Assembly (NCBI RefSeq): GCF_001693255.1
Contig: NZ_CP016474.1
Coordinates: 2,374,661 to 2,438,660 of the forward strand
Length of the DNA: 64,000 nucleotides
DNA from: Picosynechococcus sp. PCC 7003
GTDB taxonomy: Bacteria > Cyanobacteriota > Cyanobacteriia > Cyanobacteriales > MRBY01
Reading direction: 5' to 3'
Shown in pieces: positions 25,590-33,887 of this stretch. A program made the translations under genes and the position numbers. Position 1 is the stretch's first letter. Each line of letters starts with the position of its first letter. Under the pieces are notes generated by a model. The model did not search any database. It was not told where the DNA came from and saw only the letters and a program-made list of their open reading frames with translations.

Positions 25590-26348
25590 ATGGTCTTGAC
25601 TGGTTCTTTACTGCCACTGTCTCCAGAGATTTTAGGTTATCCCCAGGCGACAACAACGGAGATCGCACGGCGGCGATCGCATTTGGCAGAGTGGGGCATT
25701 GAGGCCATGGTTGCGGTGGGGCCGAAAAATCTAGGGGCCTTACCCATTCTCGGCCTTGGTTATGTTGGCGCGGTTGTGCTGGTGCTTTGGGAAGGGCGGC
25801 CCTGTGCCCTAAAAATTCGCCGCTTAGATAGTAATCACGATAGCTTGTTGCCAGAAATTGATTGTTTAGCAAAGGCCAATCAGATCGGCATTGGCCCCCG
25901 TTTGCTCAAGGGATCAGCGGATTTTCTCTTAATGGAATTTGTGCCGGGGCGATCGCTCCTGACTTGGTTACAGACTCACCAAGGTCAAGAACACCAAATT
26001 TTGAGACGGACGGTGATGGAAAATATCCTCTCCCAAGCCTTTGCCCTCGATCAGTTGGGGTTAGATCGTGGCGACATGGGCCGTTTGACCCAGGATGTGA
26101 TTGTTAACGAACAAGGCCAGCCCGTGCTCTTGGATTTTAGTGGCGCCAGCCTGAACCGTCGCCCCCAAAACCTGACCAGTGCGCTCCAGGGACTGCTGTG
26201 GGGAAGTGCTTTGGCAGACTATTTTGCTCCTGATTTTCCGGCGAACCAGCGACAACTATTAATGCTGCATCTGAGGCTCTATAAACAAAGGCTCAATTCT
26301 GAGCGATTTCAGGCGATTATGGCGGCCCTGGGTTGCAAACAACGGTAA
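25590..26348 (+). CDS. Kinase-fold protein (RIO/Bud32-like) divergent from ccmK3
   Basis: A 252-residue protein with the outline of a minimal eukaryote-like kinase. CALKIRR (about residue 73) resembles the VAIK lysine strand, LLMEFVPGRSLLTWL the hinge, GDMGRLTQDVIVNEQG the catalytic loop, and LLDFSGAS the DFG metal-binding motif with Ser in place of Gly. The catalytic loop lacks the standard HRD, so activity is uncertain, as in RIO, Bud32 or aminoglycoside-kinase-like families. The start is the ATG at 25590, 78 bases from the divergent ccmK3 start, implying a shared regulatory region. No signal peptide or membrane helix is seen. Substrate unknown; a tie to carboxysome genes is only suggested by position. 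Confidence 0.7.
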   Translation: MVLTGSLLPLSPEILGYPQATTTEIARRRSHLAEWGIEAMVAVGPKNLGALPILGLGYVGAVVLVLWEGRPCALKIRRLDSNHDSLLPEIDCLAKANQIGIGPRLLKGSADFLLMEFVPGRSLLTWLQTHQGQEHQILRRTVMENILSQAFALDQLGLDRGDMGRLTQDVIVNEQGQPVLLDFSGASLNRRPQNLTSALQGLLWGSALADYFAPDFPANQRQLLMLHLRLYKQRLNSERFQAIMAALGCKQR

Positions 26349-26417
26349 TAATCGACCCTGGGATAAAAAATTTTTGTCATACTCAGAGGACAGCCTGTTG
26401 CAGTTGGGGCCTTTGAT

Positions 26418-28730
26418 ATGACTTCCCGTTCTCTTTCTCCCGAATCGCGCCTTGCGCCGCAAACCACGACGACCTTTGATGTCCAGGGGATGCGCTGTGC
26501 GGGTTGTGTCAAAGCTGTAGAACGCCAGTTAACACAACAGCCTGGGGTGCTCTCGGCGGTGGTGAATCTGATTACGGAGGTAGCGGTGGTCACCTATGAA
26601 CCAGAGAAAATTCAACCAGAGGCGATCGCCAACCGTTTATCCCAAGCTGGCTTTCCGAGCGAACCCCGCATAGCGAAAGTCGAAACCTTTAACCAATACC
26701 AAGAAAAACGCGCCCAATCCCAGCGAGAACAATATTGGCGTTTGGGGGCGGCGATTGTCTTGCTCCTCGCGTCGAGCCTGGGCCATTTGCATCATCTGAC
26801 GGGCCTCAAAATTCCTCTGCTTCATTTGATGGGTGTCCATTGGGCGATCGCCACCTTGGCCTTATTTATTCCGGGGTTGCCGATTTTGCGGGACGGTTGG
26901 ACGGGGCTGATTAAAGGCCATGCCAATATGAATACTCTGGTGGGTCTCGGAACATTGAGCGCCTACCTGACAAGCTGTGTGGCTTGGCTGATGCCCCAGT
27001 TGGGTTGGGAATGTTTCTTTGATGAACCCGTGATGTTACTGGGTTTTATCTTCCTTGGCCGCACCCTCGAAGGTAATGCCAGACTTAAGGCGATCGCCGC
27101 CCTCGAATCTCTCCTCGCTCTGCAACCCCAGGGGGCGCGCCTGATGGGTCGAGAACAAAAGGGCGAAACTGAAGAAATTACAATTCCCGTGGCCCAGGTA
27201 CAGATTGGTGAATGGGTGCGCATTTTACCCGGCGAAAAAATTCCCGTGGATGGAGCGATTATTCGGGGTGAAACCACTGTGGATGAATCGATGTTGACAG
27301 GGGAAGCGATGCCCCAGGAAAAAACGGTCGGCGCAGCCGTGAAGGCCGGCACCCTCAACCAACTGGGGGTGATCATTGTGCAAGCGACGCAAACAGCCCA
27401 AAACACCATTCTCGCCCAGATTATCCGCACCGTAGAGGCGGCCCAGACCCGCAAGGCTCCCGTGCAAAAAATGGCGGATACCATTGCAGGATATTTTGCC
27501 TATGGGGTAATGGCCTTGGCAGTCTTGGTCTTTTTGTTTTGGGATCTGATCGGCACCCAACTCTGGTTAGACCCAGGGACGATGAACTCAGAAATATTAA
27601 GCCTCAAATTGGCGATCGCCGTTTTGGTGGTGGCCTGTCCCTGTGCCTTGGGGTTGGCGACGCCGACAGCCCTCCTGGTGGGCACAAGCCTTGGCGCTGA
27701 ACAAGGCATCTTGATCAAAGGGGGGGATATTCTCGAACGCCTCAATCAACTGACCACCGTTGTTTTCGATAAAACGGGCACTCTCACCCAGGGCAAACCG
27801 CAGATTGTCGAGTGGGTGAGCTTTGAACCTTGGTCGGAACCTGCCCTGTTGCAATGGGCCGCGAGCCTTGAACAGCGCAGCACCCATCCCTATGGCCAAG
27901 CGTTTGTGGCGATCGCCCAGCAGCAAAACCTAGAACTCTTTGCCCCCGATCAAGTTGAAACTGCCTTGGGTAAAGGCATTGTCGGTCAGGTGAACGGCCA
28001 ACAGGTACACATTGGCAACCAAGCCTGGCTCACAGCGGCCCAAATTACGATCCCTGAAGCCTGCCATCACCATCTCGAAACCTGGTCAGCCGCGGGTAAA
28101 ACCACCATTTTCATTGCAGTCGATCACCAGGTGGCGGGTTTAGTGGCGATCGCCGATCCGACTCGTCCCGATGCCGCTGCCCTAATCGAAAATCTGCGTG
28201 CGAGAAATCTAGAAGTAATCCTTCTCAGCGGTGATCAAACGCCCGTCGTGAAACATCTCGCCCAGACTCTCCAGCTTGATCACTACAAAGGCAGCCTTTC
28301 CCCCATCGAAAAAGCCGCAGAGCTCCGTACCCTCCAGGCCCAGCAAAAAGTAGTCGCGATGATTGGCGATGGCATTAATGATGCCCCGGCCCTCGCCACC
28401 GCCGATATTGGCATTTCCCTCCAGGGGAGTACCGACGTTGCCCTCGCCACCGCCGACATTATTCTCATGGGTGATCGCCTGATGGATTTTGCCCAGACTC
28501 TCCATCTCAGCCAAACCACCGTTAAAGTGATTCGTCAAAATTTGATCTGGGCCTTTGGCTACAATCTCATTGCAATTCCCTTGGCAGCAGGGATTCTCTT
28601 ACCAGCATTTAACTTTACCCTCAGTCCCGCCGTGGCCGCAGGCTTAATGGCCATGAGTTCTGTGCTAGTTGTCACCAATTCTCTCACCTTGAAAAAGTCG
28701 TTCCAAAAACCAAATCAGAATGTCCAATAA
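26418..28730 (+). CDS. ctaA: Copper-transporting P1B-type ATPase (CtaA/PacS family)
   Basis: A 770-residue heavy-metal P-type ATPase that pumps Cu(I) using ATP. An N-terminal metal-binding domain has GMRCAGC (Cys27 and Cys30). Membrane helices begin at about residue 105. The actuator loop has VDESMLTGEAMP, the transport-site motif is C407-P-C409, the phosphorylated aspartate is D451 in DKTGTLTQG, and the hinge is MIGDGINDAPALATADIGI. CtaA and PacS supply copper to thylakoid plastocyanin and cytochrome oxidase; the start and the extended N-terminus lean toward CtaA, but separating the two needs a tree. The gene follows the kinase-fold gene by 69 bases on the same strand. Confidence 0.9.
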   Translation: MTSRSLSPESRLAPQTTTTFDVQGMRCAGCVKAVERQLTQQPGVLSAVVNLITEVAVVTYEPEKIQPEAIANRLSQAGFPSEPRIAKVETFNQYQEKRAQSQREQYWRLGAAIVLLLASSLGHLHHLTGLKIPLLHLMGVHWAIATLALFIPGLPILRDGWTGLIKGHANMNTLVGLGTLSAYLTSCVAWLMPQLGWECFFDEPVMLLGFIFLGRTLEGNARLKAIAALESLLALQPQGARLMGREQKGETEEITIPVAQVQIGEWVRILPGEKIPVDGAIIRGETTVDESMLTGEAMPQEKTVGAAVKAGTLNQLGVIIVQATQTAQNTILAQIIRTVEAAQTRKAPVQKMADTIAGYFAYGVMALAVLVFLFWDLIGTQLWLDPGTMNSEILSLKLAIAVLVVACPCALGLATPTALLVGTSLGAEQGILIKGGDILERLNQLTTVVFDKTGTLTQGKPQIVEWVSFEPWSEPALLQWAASLEQRSTHPYGQAFVAIAQQQNLELFAPDQVETALGKGIVGQVNGQQVHIGNQAWLTAAQITIPEACHHHLETWSAAGKTTIFIAVDHQVAGLVAIADPTRPDAAALIENLRARNLEVILLSGDQTPVVKHLAQTLQLDHYKGSLSPIEKAAELRTLQAQQKVVAMIGDGINDAPALATADIGISLQGSTDVALATADIILMGDRLMDFAQTLHLSQTTVKVIRQNLIWAFGYNLIAIPLAAGILLPAFNFTLSPAVAAGLMAMSSVLVVTNSLTLKKSFQKPNQNVQ

Positions 28731-28790
28731 AGCCTCACATCAATATTTTTAAACCACTGGACTTGCATCTAAATATTCATCCCATAATGA

Positions 28791-30017
28791 ATGAGATGCC
28801 AAACAAAAATAAACATCATCATGCTTAAAATGCTAGCTTTAGCCTTCTTGGGAATTACCAGTTCCATGACCTTCCCAACCATTGCTAAGGCGCTTCCCCA
28901 TCAAAAAATCAATCAATATTTAGAAGAACACCATACCCAATATCAAGCATTAGAATATTTCTCTGGGATTCAATTATCCGTTAAAGTCAGCGATCGCCAA
29001 ACCCAAACTTATGTCATCGGCCAAGAAAGTCATGACCCCAATAGTTCACCCATTACAGCCGAAAGCCTATTTCACATCGGTAGCATCACGAAATCTTTCA
29101 CAGCGACGTTACTTCTCCAAAACGAAAACAATCAAATCCTTGATCTAGATACTGATTTCACCCAATATCTACCCGAATATTCTCACTGGTCTGGAATTAC
29201 GACCACACAGCTTCTGAATATGACATCCGGTTTACCCAATTATTCAGATAGTCCTACGGTTAATTATTTATTTTCCCAAGACCTAGAACAATTTTGGGAA
29301 GAACGCAGTTTAATTGATCTCGTTTATCCACAAAATTCTGCCGCTAAACCACCCCTGAGAAGCGGGTACGACTACAACAATACAGGCTATCTATTAAGTG
29401 CTCTGCTTTTGGAAACAGTTACCGGAGAATCTTTTGCCGATCTGATCACAAACCAGCTTTTGCAACCCTACCAATTGGAAAACACATTTTATCCTGTGCC
29501 TAACCCCAGTGCCGCTGTTCAGCAACGTCTCGTCAGGGGCTACAATTTCAATCCATATACCAACCCGGAACTTGCAGGACAAGATGTTAGCCGTAACAAT
29601 TTGTCTTGGGCCGGGGCTGCAGGAGCCTTAATTTCCAATACAGAAGATATTATCCACTGGGTACAAACATTATTTATTGAAGATCAGCTATTGTCTGCTG
29701 TAGAAAAAGAGAAAATGCAGCAAGTTGTTTCTTTAAAAACAGGTGAACCGATTGCCAAAACTACAGCGGCGGATCCCTATGGTTTTGGTTTGGGGATTAT
29801 TCAAGGTTACGATGAGACCTGGGGGAATTATTGGTTTTATCAGGGAGAAACCCTGGGCTATCGCTCATTTTATGTTTACTTCCCTTGTAATCAAGTAATT
29901 ATTTCTGCTTTATTTAATAGCGCTGTGGACGCTCAAAATAACCATGCCCGCAGTTTAATCCAGCAGGTCTACGGTGCCATTTTAGAAGACGATCCCACCT
30001 TGACATGCCGGACTTGA
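28791..30017 (+). CDS. Secreted serine hydrolase (beta-lactamase / D-Ala-D-Ala carboxypeptidase family)
   Basis: A 408-residue protein of the class C beta-lactamase-like serine hydrolases. The nucleophile motif S-x-x-K is in GSITKSFTATLLL, the second motif Y-x-N is in YDYNNTGYLLSALLL, and a C-terminal G-containing turn (YQGETLGYRSF) takes the place of HxG/KTG. An N-terminal hydrophobic stretch with a plausible cleavage near AKA indicates export. The ATG at 28791 is listed, but in-frame ATGs at 28821 and 28830 would give a more typical signal peptide. The gene is clearly richer in A and T and poorer in HIP1 sites than its neighbours, which may mark later acquisition. The natural substrate is unknown. 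Confidence 0.85.
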   Translation: MRCQTKINIIMLKMLALAFLGITSSMTFPTIAKALPHQKINQYLEEHHTQYQALEYFSGIQLSVKVSDRQTQTYVIGQESHDPNSSPITAESLFHIGSITKSFTATLLLQNENNQILDLDTDFTQYLPEYSHWSGITTTQLLNMTSGLPNYSDSPTVNYLFSQDLEQFWEERSLIDLVYPQNSAAKPPLRSGYDYNNTGYLLSALLLETVTGESFADLITNQLLQPYQLENTFYPVPNPSAAVQQRLVRGYNFNPYTNPELAGQDVSRNNLSWAGAAGALISNTEDIIHWVQTLFIEDQLLSAVEKEKMQQVVSLKTGEPIAKTTAADPYGFGLGIIQGYDETWGNYWFYQGETLGYRSFYVYFPCNQVIISALFNSAVDAQNNHARSLIQQVYGAILEDDPTLTCRT

Positions 30018-30128
30018 GTCTTGAAAAAAAATCATTGGCCAATCATGAACAAGTAAATTTAGCCTGAGTTTAGACTCAAGTAGATTTTGTTTGTTTGATG
30101 TCGTCTTTAACTATCTTTAGCCAGGGGT

Positions 30129-30196
30129 AAAAAAAGCCTCCCGATGCTTAAACTTTGTGGTGTTTTCTCGTTAGAAAGCTTAAACATGAGGGAGGC
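30129..30196 (-). terminator. Composite hairpin terminator after the repeat-domain gene
   Basis: On the minus strand GCCTCCC (30196-30190) pairs with GGGAGGC (30142-30136) and runs into seven Ts. The 47-base interior contains a second small hairpin TTTCT-AACG-AGAAA and two copies of GTTTAAGC. It lies 33 bases after the stop of the gene at 30230-30952. Confidence 0.55.
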
Positions 30197-30229
30197 AGAA
30201 ATTCATGATTGTCCTAGATTTGTTGCTGG

Positions 30230-30952
30230 TTAGCGCACCGTAAAGGCATAACGATCTTGGACGACATAACCACCCGCAGACCAGTTGTAATAGACCCGTA
30301 CTTCATAGTTGCCGGGGGCGAGACCTCTGAATTGGCGGGAACCAGAGCGTTGTCCTTGGGTATAAAACCATTCACCGTAGCTATCGTCAGGGGCATTGGC
30401 CGCAACAATGGTGATCCAATCCTGGCGATTACCAGGGAGATTAGCATAGTTCACCATAATTGGTTCATTGGCTTGGTAGACAGTCTTATTTGTCGAGATA
30501 TGACGGTTGTTAATTGGTGTTACCGTTTGCGCTCCGACAGTGAAGCGATACCGATCCTGGACGACATAACCACCATTGGGCCAGTTGTGGTAAACCCGCA
30601 CTTCGTAGCTGCCAGCAGCGAGACCTTTGAATTGACGGGAGCCAGAGCGCTGACCATCGGTATAAAACCATTCTTCGTAGCTATTGTCTGGGGCATTGGC
30701 CGGAACGATGGTAATCCAATCGCCAGAGTTGCCCGGTAGATTGGCGTAGTTCACCATAATTGGCTCGCTGGGGGCGTAGGTTGTTTTTTGGGTGGCAACC
30801 TGTCGTCCCACTGGAACTTGACTCACTAGCACAGGGTAAGCGCTAGGGGTTGTGCCAGGGATAGTGGGACTGGGATTGGCGATCGCCCCCTCAACCCAAA
30901 AGCCGAGGAGGACAGGCAAACAAGAGAGCAGGGGCCGTAATGTGGATTTCAT
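30230..30952 (-). CDS. Secreted protein of two near-identical 100-residue repeats
   Basis: A 240-residue exported protein that I cannot assign to a named family. Residues 1-25 form a signal peptide (cleavage near AIA-NP). Residues about 56-140 and 156-240 are two copies of one beta-rich domain with an exact offset of 100 residues (300 bases); about 66 of 84 aligned positions are identical. Each copy reads EPIMVNYANLPGN, DWITIV, EWFYT, GQRSGSRQF, YEVRVY and GYVVQDRY. The domain looks like an immunoglobulin-like or carbohydrate-binding fold with many Trp and Tyr. A single-domain ancestor probably duplicated recently. Flanked by spacers on both sides, it is probably monocistronic, with a terminator behind it. 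Confidence 0.8.
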   Translation of the reverse strand: MKSTLRPLLSCLPVLLGFWVEGAIANPSPTIPGTTPSAYPVLVSQVPVGRQVATQKTTYAPSEPIMVNYANLPGNSGDWITIVPANAPDNSYEEWFYTDGQRSGSRQFKGLAAGSYEVRVYHNWPNGGYVVQDRYRFTVGAQTVTPINNRHISTNKTVYQANEPIMVNYANLPGNRQDWITIVAANAPDDSYGEWFYTQGQRSGSRQFRGLAPGNYEVRVYYNWSAGGYVVQDRYAFTVR

Positions 30953-31175
30953 GGGAGTTTTTAGAGGGAAAAATTAGGGAAAAAGCAGTGTGCGAAGTAT
31001 GTTCAGTTGGGTCTTGGGCAAACAAGTCCGTTAAATAGAGATAGTTGCTGAGGCCAAGAACTGATGCAGATTTTCTCGGAATAGCCGACTCTAGCTGAAT
31101 TATAGGCAGCTCTTGGGGAGGTGACCTAGGTTTTCTGGCTGATTACAAGAAATTTTTCCCCCAAAAAAGTATTGA

Positions 31176-32534
31176 TCAATCTCGGTAATTCCGGGTTGGG
31201 GGATATTCCCCATCAAAAAACCGGCGTTCTAGGCGATGGAGCTGCCACCAAAGTCCCGCTAAGAGGATGATCACCGTGGCGATCGCCCCAAGGCTCCAAG
31301 TTGGCAAACCATAAAAAATTGCGAAGGGCAAACCCAACCACAGGAGAAATCCGAGGCCAATTACAATCTTTTGACCCTGTTGAATTCGATTGAGAGCTTG
31401 GGTGCAACTGGCACAATTTTTGGTGTGGGAATGGTAGCGCTCTAGTAACTGACTTTGTTGTGGTTCTGCGGGTGAAAAATCTTTGTCCGGGAAAGGTTCC
31501 CCGTACCGCTCTACCCACTGGCGATAGGCCAACACAAACAAATCTGAACTAGTCGGCAGATAACAGGTTTTGGCGTAGTTTTGGGTTGATTTTGCCAGTT
31601 CCCGTTCCTGGAGGTGCAAAAAGATTTGATCATCTTCGAGGATGCCCATTTGATTGAGATGGGAAAACCAGCGGGGGGTAAATTTAAATGCCAAGCGCGG
31701 TATGGCGGCTTTAAAGCGGAAGGGTAAGCGCACAATCGCCCGGCAGCGACCTTTTTCGGTGGGGGTCGCGTAGACAACGGTCATCACCTGACCAAAGGGA
31801 CTTTCGGGGATGTCGTGCCACATGGCAGCCGGCGCAAAAAAGGTTGTTTTCTGGGAGCCGAGGGTGCCGCGTCGGGGGCCTTCCTCCCAATTGCCCGTGA
31901 AGCCGGTTTTCTCAATGTCAGAAACATCCAGGATAAATTCTTTAGCATTTTTACGGTTGCCGACCCGGGGATGGTGGGTAAAGGCCACATGGCTAGTATC
32001 CAGGACATTTTCTAATAGGGTTGTCGCATCATAGGGAATATCGCGAAACACATCGGCCATCACCCATTCGCCCGGATGTTGGTCTAACTGGGGCACCGTC
32101 GGAACAGGAGTTTGGGCTGCCTGATGGCGATCGCCACCGTAGACAAATAACAGCCCTTGTTTAACGCAACTGGCATAGGTTTTTACCTGGGCTCTGGGGC
32201 TGTGGTGGGCTTCACCGTCTGGGGCTTGGAAGGGAATTTTGCTACAGGCCCCGGTGTCGGCAAATTGCCAGCCATGGTAAGGACACTCTAAACAGCCATC
32301 GACAATGCGACCTTCGGATAAAGGAGCGAGGCGGTGGGGACAGATATCACTAAAGACTTGCCATTGTTGGGTTTTAGGCTGCCACCAAATGACGAGGGGT
32401 TCCCCCAGCAGCACAAAGCGAGTGGGTTTGGTTTTGTCGAGATCCTGTACAAAGTGAATCGGATACCAAGCCTCATGCCAATCAAAGGCAGGGGTCGTAT
32501 CGGCAGTTGGCTCAGGGAGGGGCGTTGCAACCAT
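31176..32534 (-). CDS. Rieske-type oxygenase, pheophorbide a oxygenase / Tic55-like
   Basis: A 452-residue member of the PaO/Tic55/chlorophyllide oxygenase family, which uses a Rieske cluster to feed electrons to a mononuclear iron. The Rieske ligands are C65-P-H67 and C84-P-Y-H87 (SDICPHRLAPLSEG and LECPYHGWQF). The iron ligands appear in LENVLDTSHVAFTHH. A redox CxxC (KNCASC) and two hydrophobic segments near the end (IVIGLGFLLWLGLPFAIFYGL; ATVIILLAGLWW) are characteristic of the thylakoid-bound PaO group. Cyanobacteria lack the land-plant chlorophyll breakdown pathway, so the substrate is uncertain; a cyanobacterial homologue has been linked to stress tolerance. It is divergent from the prohibitin gene. 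Confidence 0.92.
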   Translation of the reverse strand: MVATPLPEPTADTTPAFDWHEAWYPIHFVQDLDKTKPTRFVLLGEPLVIWWQPKTQQWQVFSDICPHRLAPLSEGRIVDGCLECPYHGWQFADTGACSKIPFQAPDGEAHHSPRAQVKTYASCVKQGLLFVYGGDRHQAAQTPVPTVPQLDQHPGEWVMADVFRDIPYDATTLLENVLDTSHVAFTHHPRVGNRKNAKEFILDVSDIEKTGFTGNWEEGPRRGTLGSQKTTFFAPAAMWHDIPESPFGQVMTVVYATPTEKGRCRAIVRLPFRFKAAIPRLAFKFTPRWFSHLNQMGILEDDQIFLHLQERELAKSTQNYAKTCYLPTSSDLFVLAYRQWVERYGEPFPDKDFSPAEPQQSQLLERYHSHTKNCASCTQALNRIQQGQKIVIGLGFLLWLGLPFAIFYGLPTWSLGAIATVIILLAGLWWQLHRLERRFFDGEYPPTRNYRD

Positions 32535-32708
32535 AGATAGAAAAGAAAACTTCAGACGAAATGATTGGGGTCAGTATCTTTAGCTTAACGAATTGTTACA
32601 TTTCCTTGGGGCGATCGCCTTGAGCTTAACCCTTTGCCTCCTGGTTGGCTTCACTACAATGGGATGGGTAACTGAGTCGCTTGAACTGAATTTGGAGACC
32701 AAGACCGC

Positions 32709-33551
32709 GTGCGTAACATTACACCCAACCAAAATTTTTCCCTCTCACTGATTGGGGTGGCGATCGCCCTGTTATTTTTCATCGTGCTCAATGCATTTAT
32801 CATCATCAACCCCGGCCAAGCCGGCGTGTTGAGCGTCCTTGGGAAAGCCCAGGACGGTGCTCTCCTCGAAGGGATCCACTTTAAACCGCCCCTGATTGCC
32901 AGCGTGGATGTTTATGATGTGACCGTCCAAAAATTTGAAGTCCCGGCCCAAAGCTCCACCAAGGATTTACAAGATTTGACGGCCCGTTTCGCCATTAACT
33001 TTCGCCTCGATCCCGTGAAAGTCGTCGAAATTCGTCGCACCCAGGGCACATTGCAAAATATCGTCTCGAAAATTATTGCCCCCCAAACCCAAGAATCCTT
33101 TAAAATTGCTGCCGCCAAGCGCACCGTCGAAGAAGCAATCACCAAACGTACCGAGCTTAAGGATGACTTTGATAACGCCCTCGAAACCCGCCTCGAAAAA
33201 TATGGCATTCTTGTCCTCGATACCAGCGTCGTTGATTTAAACTTCTCCGCAGAATTTTCCCGCGCCGTCGAAGAAAAACAAATCGCCGAACAGCGTGCAC
33301 AGCGGGCCATCTATGTCGCCCAAGAAGCAGAACAACAGGCCCAAGCAGATATCAACCGAGCCAAAGGGAAAGCCGAGGCCCAACGCTTACTCGCCGAAAC
33401 CCTCAAGGCCCAGGGGGGTGAACTGGTGCTCCAAAAAGAAGCCATCGAAGCTTGGAAAGAAGGGGGATCACAAATGCCCAAAGTTCTCGTTATGGGCGAT
33501 CAACGCTCAAGTGTCCCCTTTATCTTTGATCTCCACGATATGCCGAAATAG
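32709..33551 (+). CDS. Prohibitin-like SPFH/band 7 protein
   Basis: A 280-residue membrane-anchored SPFH-domain protein. A single N-terminal helix (LIGVAIALLFFIVLNAFIII, about residues 14-34) is followed by the band 7 domain: GVLSVLGKAQDGALLEGIHFKPP, then RFAINFRLDPVKVVEIRRTQG. A long Ala/Glu-rich coiled helix (about 180-250) includes RAIYVAQEAEQQAQADI. Prohibitin-like proteins form ring assemblies and influence membrane protease activity; in cyanobacteria they occur in plasma and thylakoid membranes, but knockouts often show mild effects. Translation is from the GTG at 32709. A HIP1-based terminator follows at 33591-33618. Confidence 0.92.
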   Translation: MRNITPNQNFSLSLIGVAIALLFFIVLNAFIIINPGQAGVLSVLGKAQDGALLEGIHFKPPLIASVDVYDVTVQKFEVPAQSSTKDLQDLTARFAINFRLDPVKVVEIRRTQGTLQNIVSKIIAPQTQESFKIAAAKRTVEEAITKRTELKDDFDNALETRLEKYGILVLDTSVVDLNFSAEFSRAVEEKQIAEQRAQRAIYVAQEAEQQAQADINRAKGKAEAQRLLAETLKAQGGELVLQKEAIEAWKEGGSQMPKVLVMGDQRSSVPFIFDLHDMPK

Positions 33552-33590
33552 TTCCCTAACCCAATCAAACTTGCCGCAAGATTATCATCG

Positions 33591-33618
33591 GGCGATCCAG
33601 AGGCGATCGCCTTTTTTT
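33591..33618 (+). terminator. Terminator built from a HIP1 palindrome
   Basis: GGCGATC (33591-33597), loop CAGAGGC, GATCGCC (33605-33611), then seven Ts. The 3' arm is part of a HIP1 octamer, so a repeat motif of this genome has become half of an intrinsic terminator for the prohibitin gene. Confidence 0.75.
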
Positions 33619-33787
33619 GCGTTTTACTACCTGGAAACATTTTTTAAGTAGGGCTAGTCTTCAATAATCCCTGCATAAATTTAGTAATCCCCATTATTGT
33701 TCAGAACATTTCCAAGCAGTTGAAAACGGAAAAATCAGCGGAACATTTGCGGGAACAAGTCGTCTTAAACTCTAGTAAATTTAGCTT

Positions 33788-33812
33788 AAATGCTTTAATT
33801 TAAGCATTTTTT
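33788..33812 (+). other. AT-rich hairpin with T run upstream of the SLH gene
   Basis: AAATGCTT (33788-33795), loop TAATTT, AAGCATTT (33802-33809), followed by further Ts. It lies about 75 bases before the SLH start. It could be a leader attenuator, or a second terminator for read-through from the prohibitin gene. Confidence 0.4.
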
Positions 33813-33887
33813 AAGTGAGAAGTGACGGTAACAACGCTAACCTGAAGTTAAGCAGTCATCCTAATCTGAAACGCAAGGAAAAATAAT

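Larger units (their letters stand above)
33552..33887. other. Spacer between the prohibitin and SLH genes
   Basis: These 336 bases contain no gene. They hold the terminator at 33591-33618, an AT-rich hairpin with a T run at 33788-33812, and the promoter and leader of the SLH gene ending in an AAGGAA ribosome-binding site just before its ATG. Confidence 0.6.
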
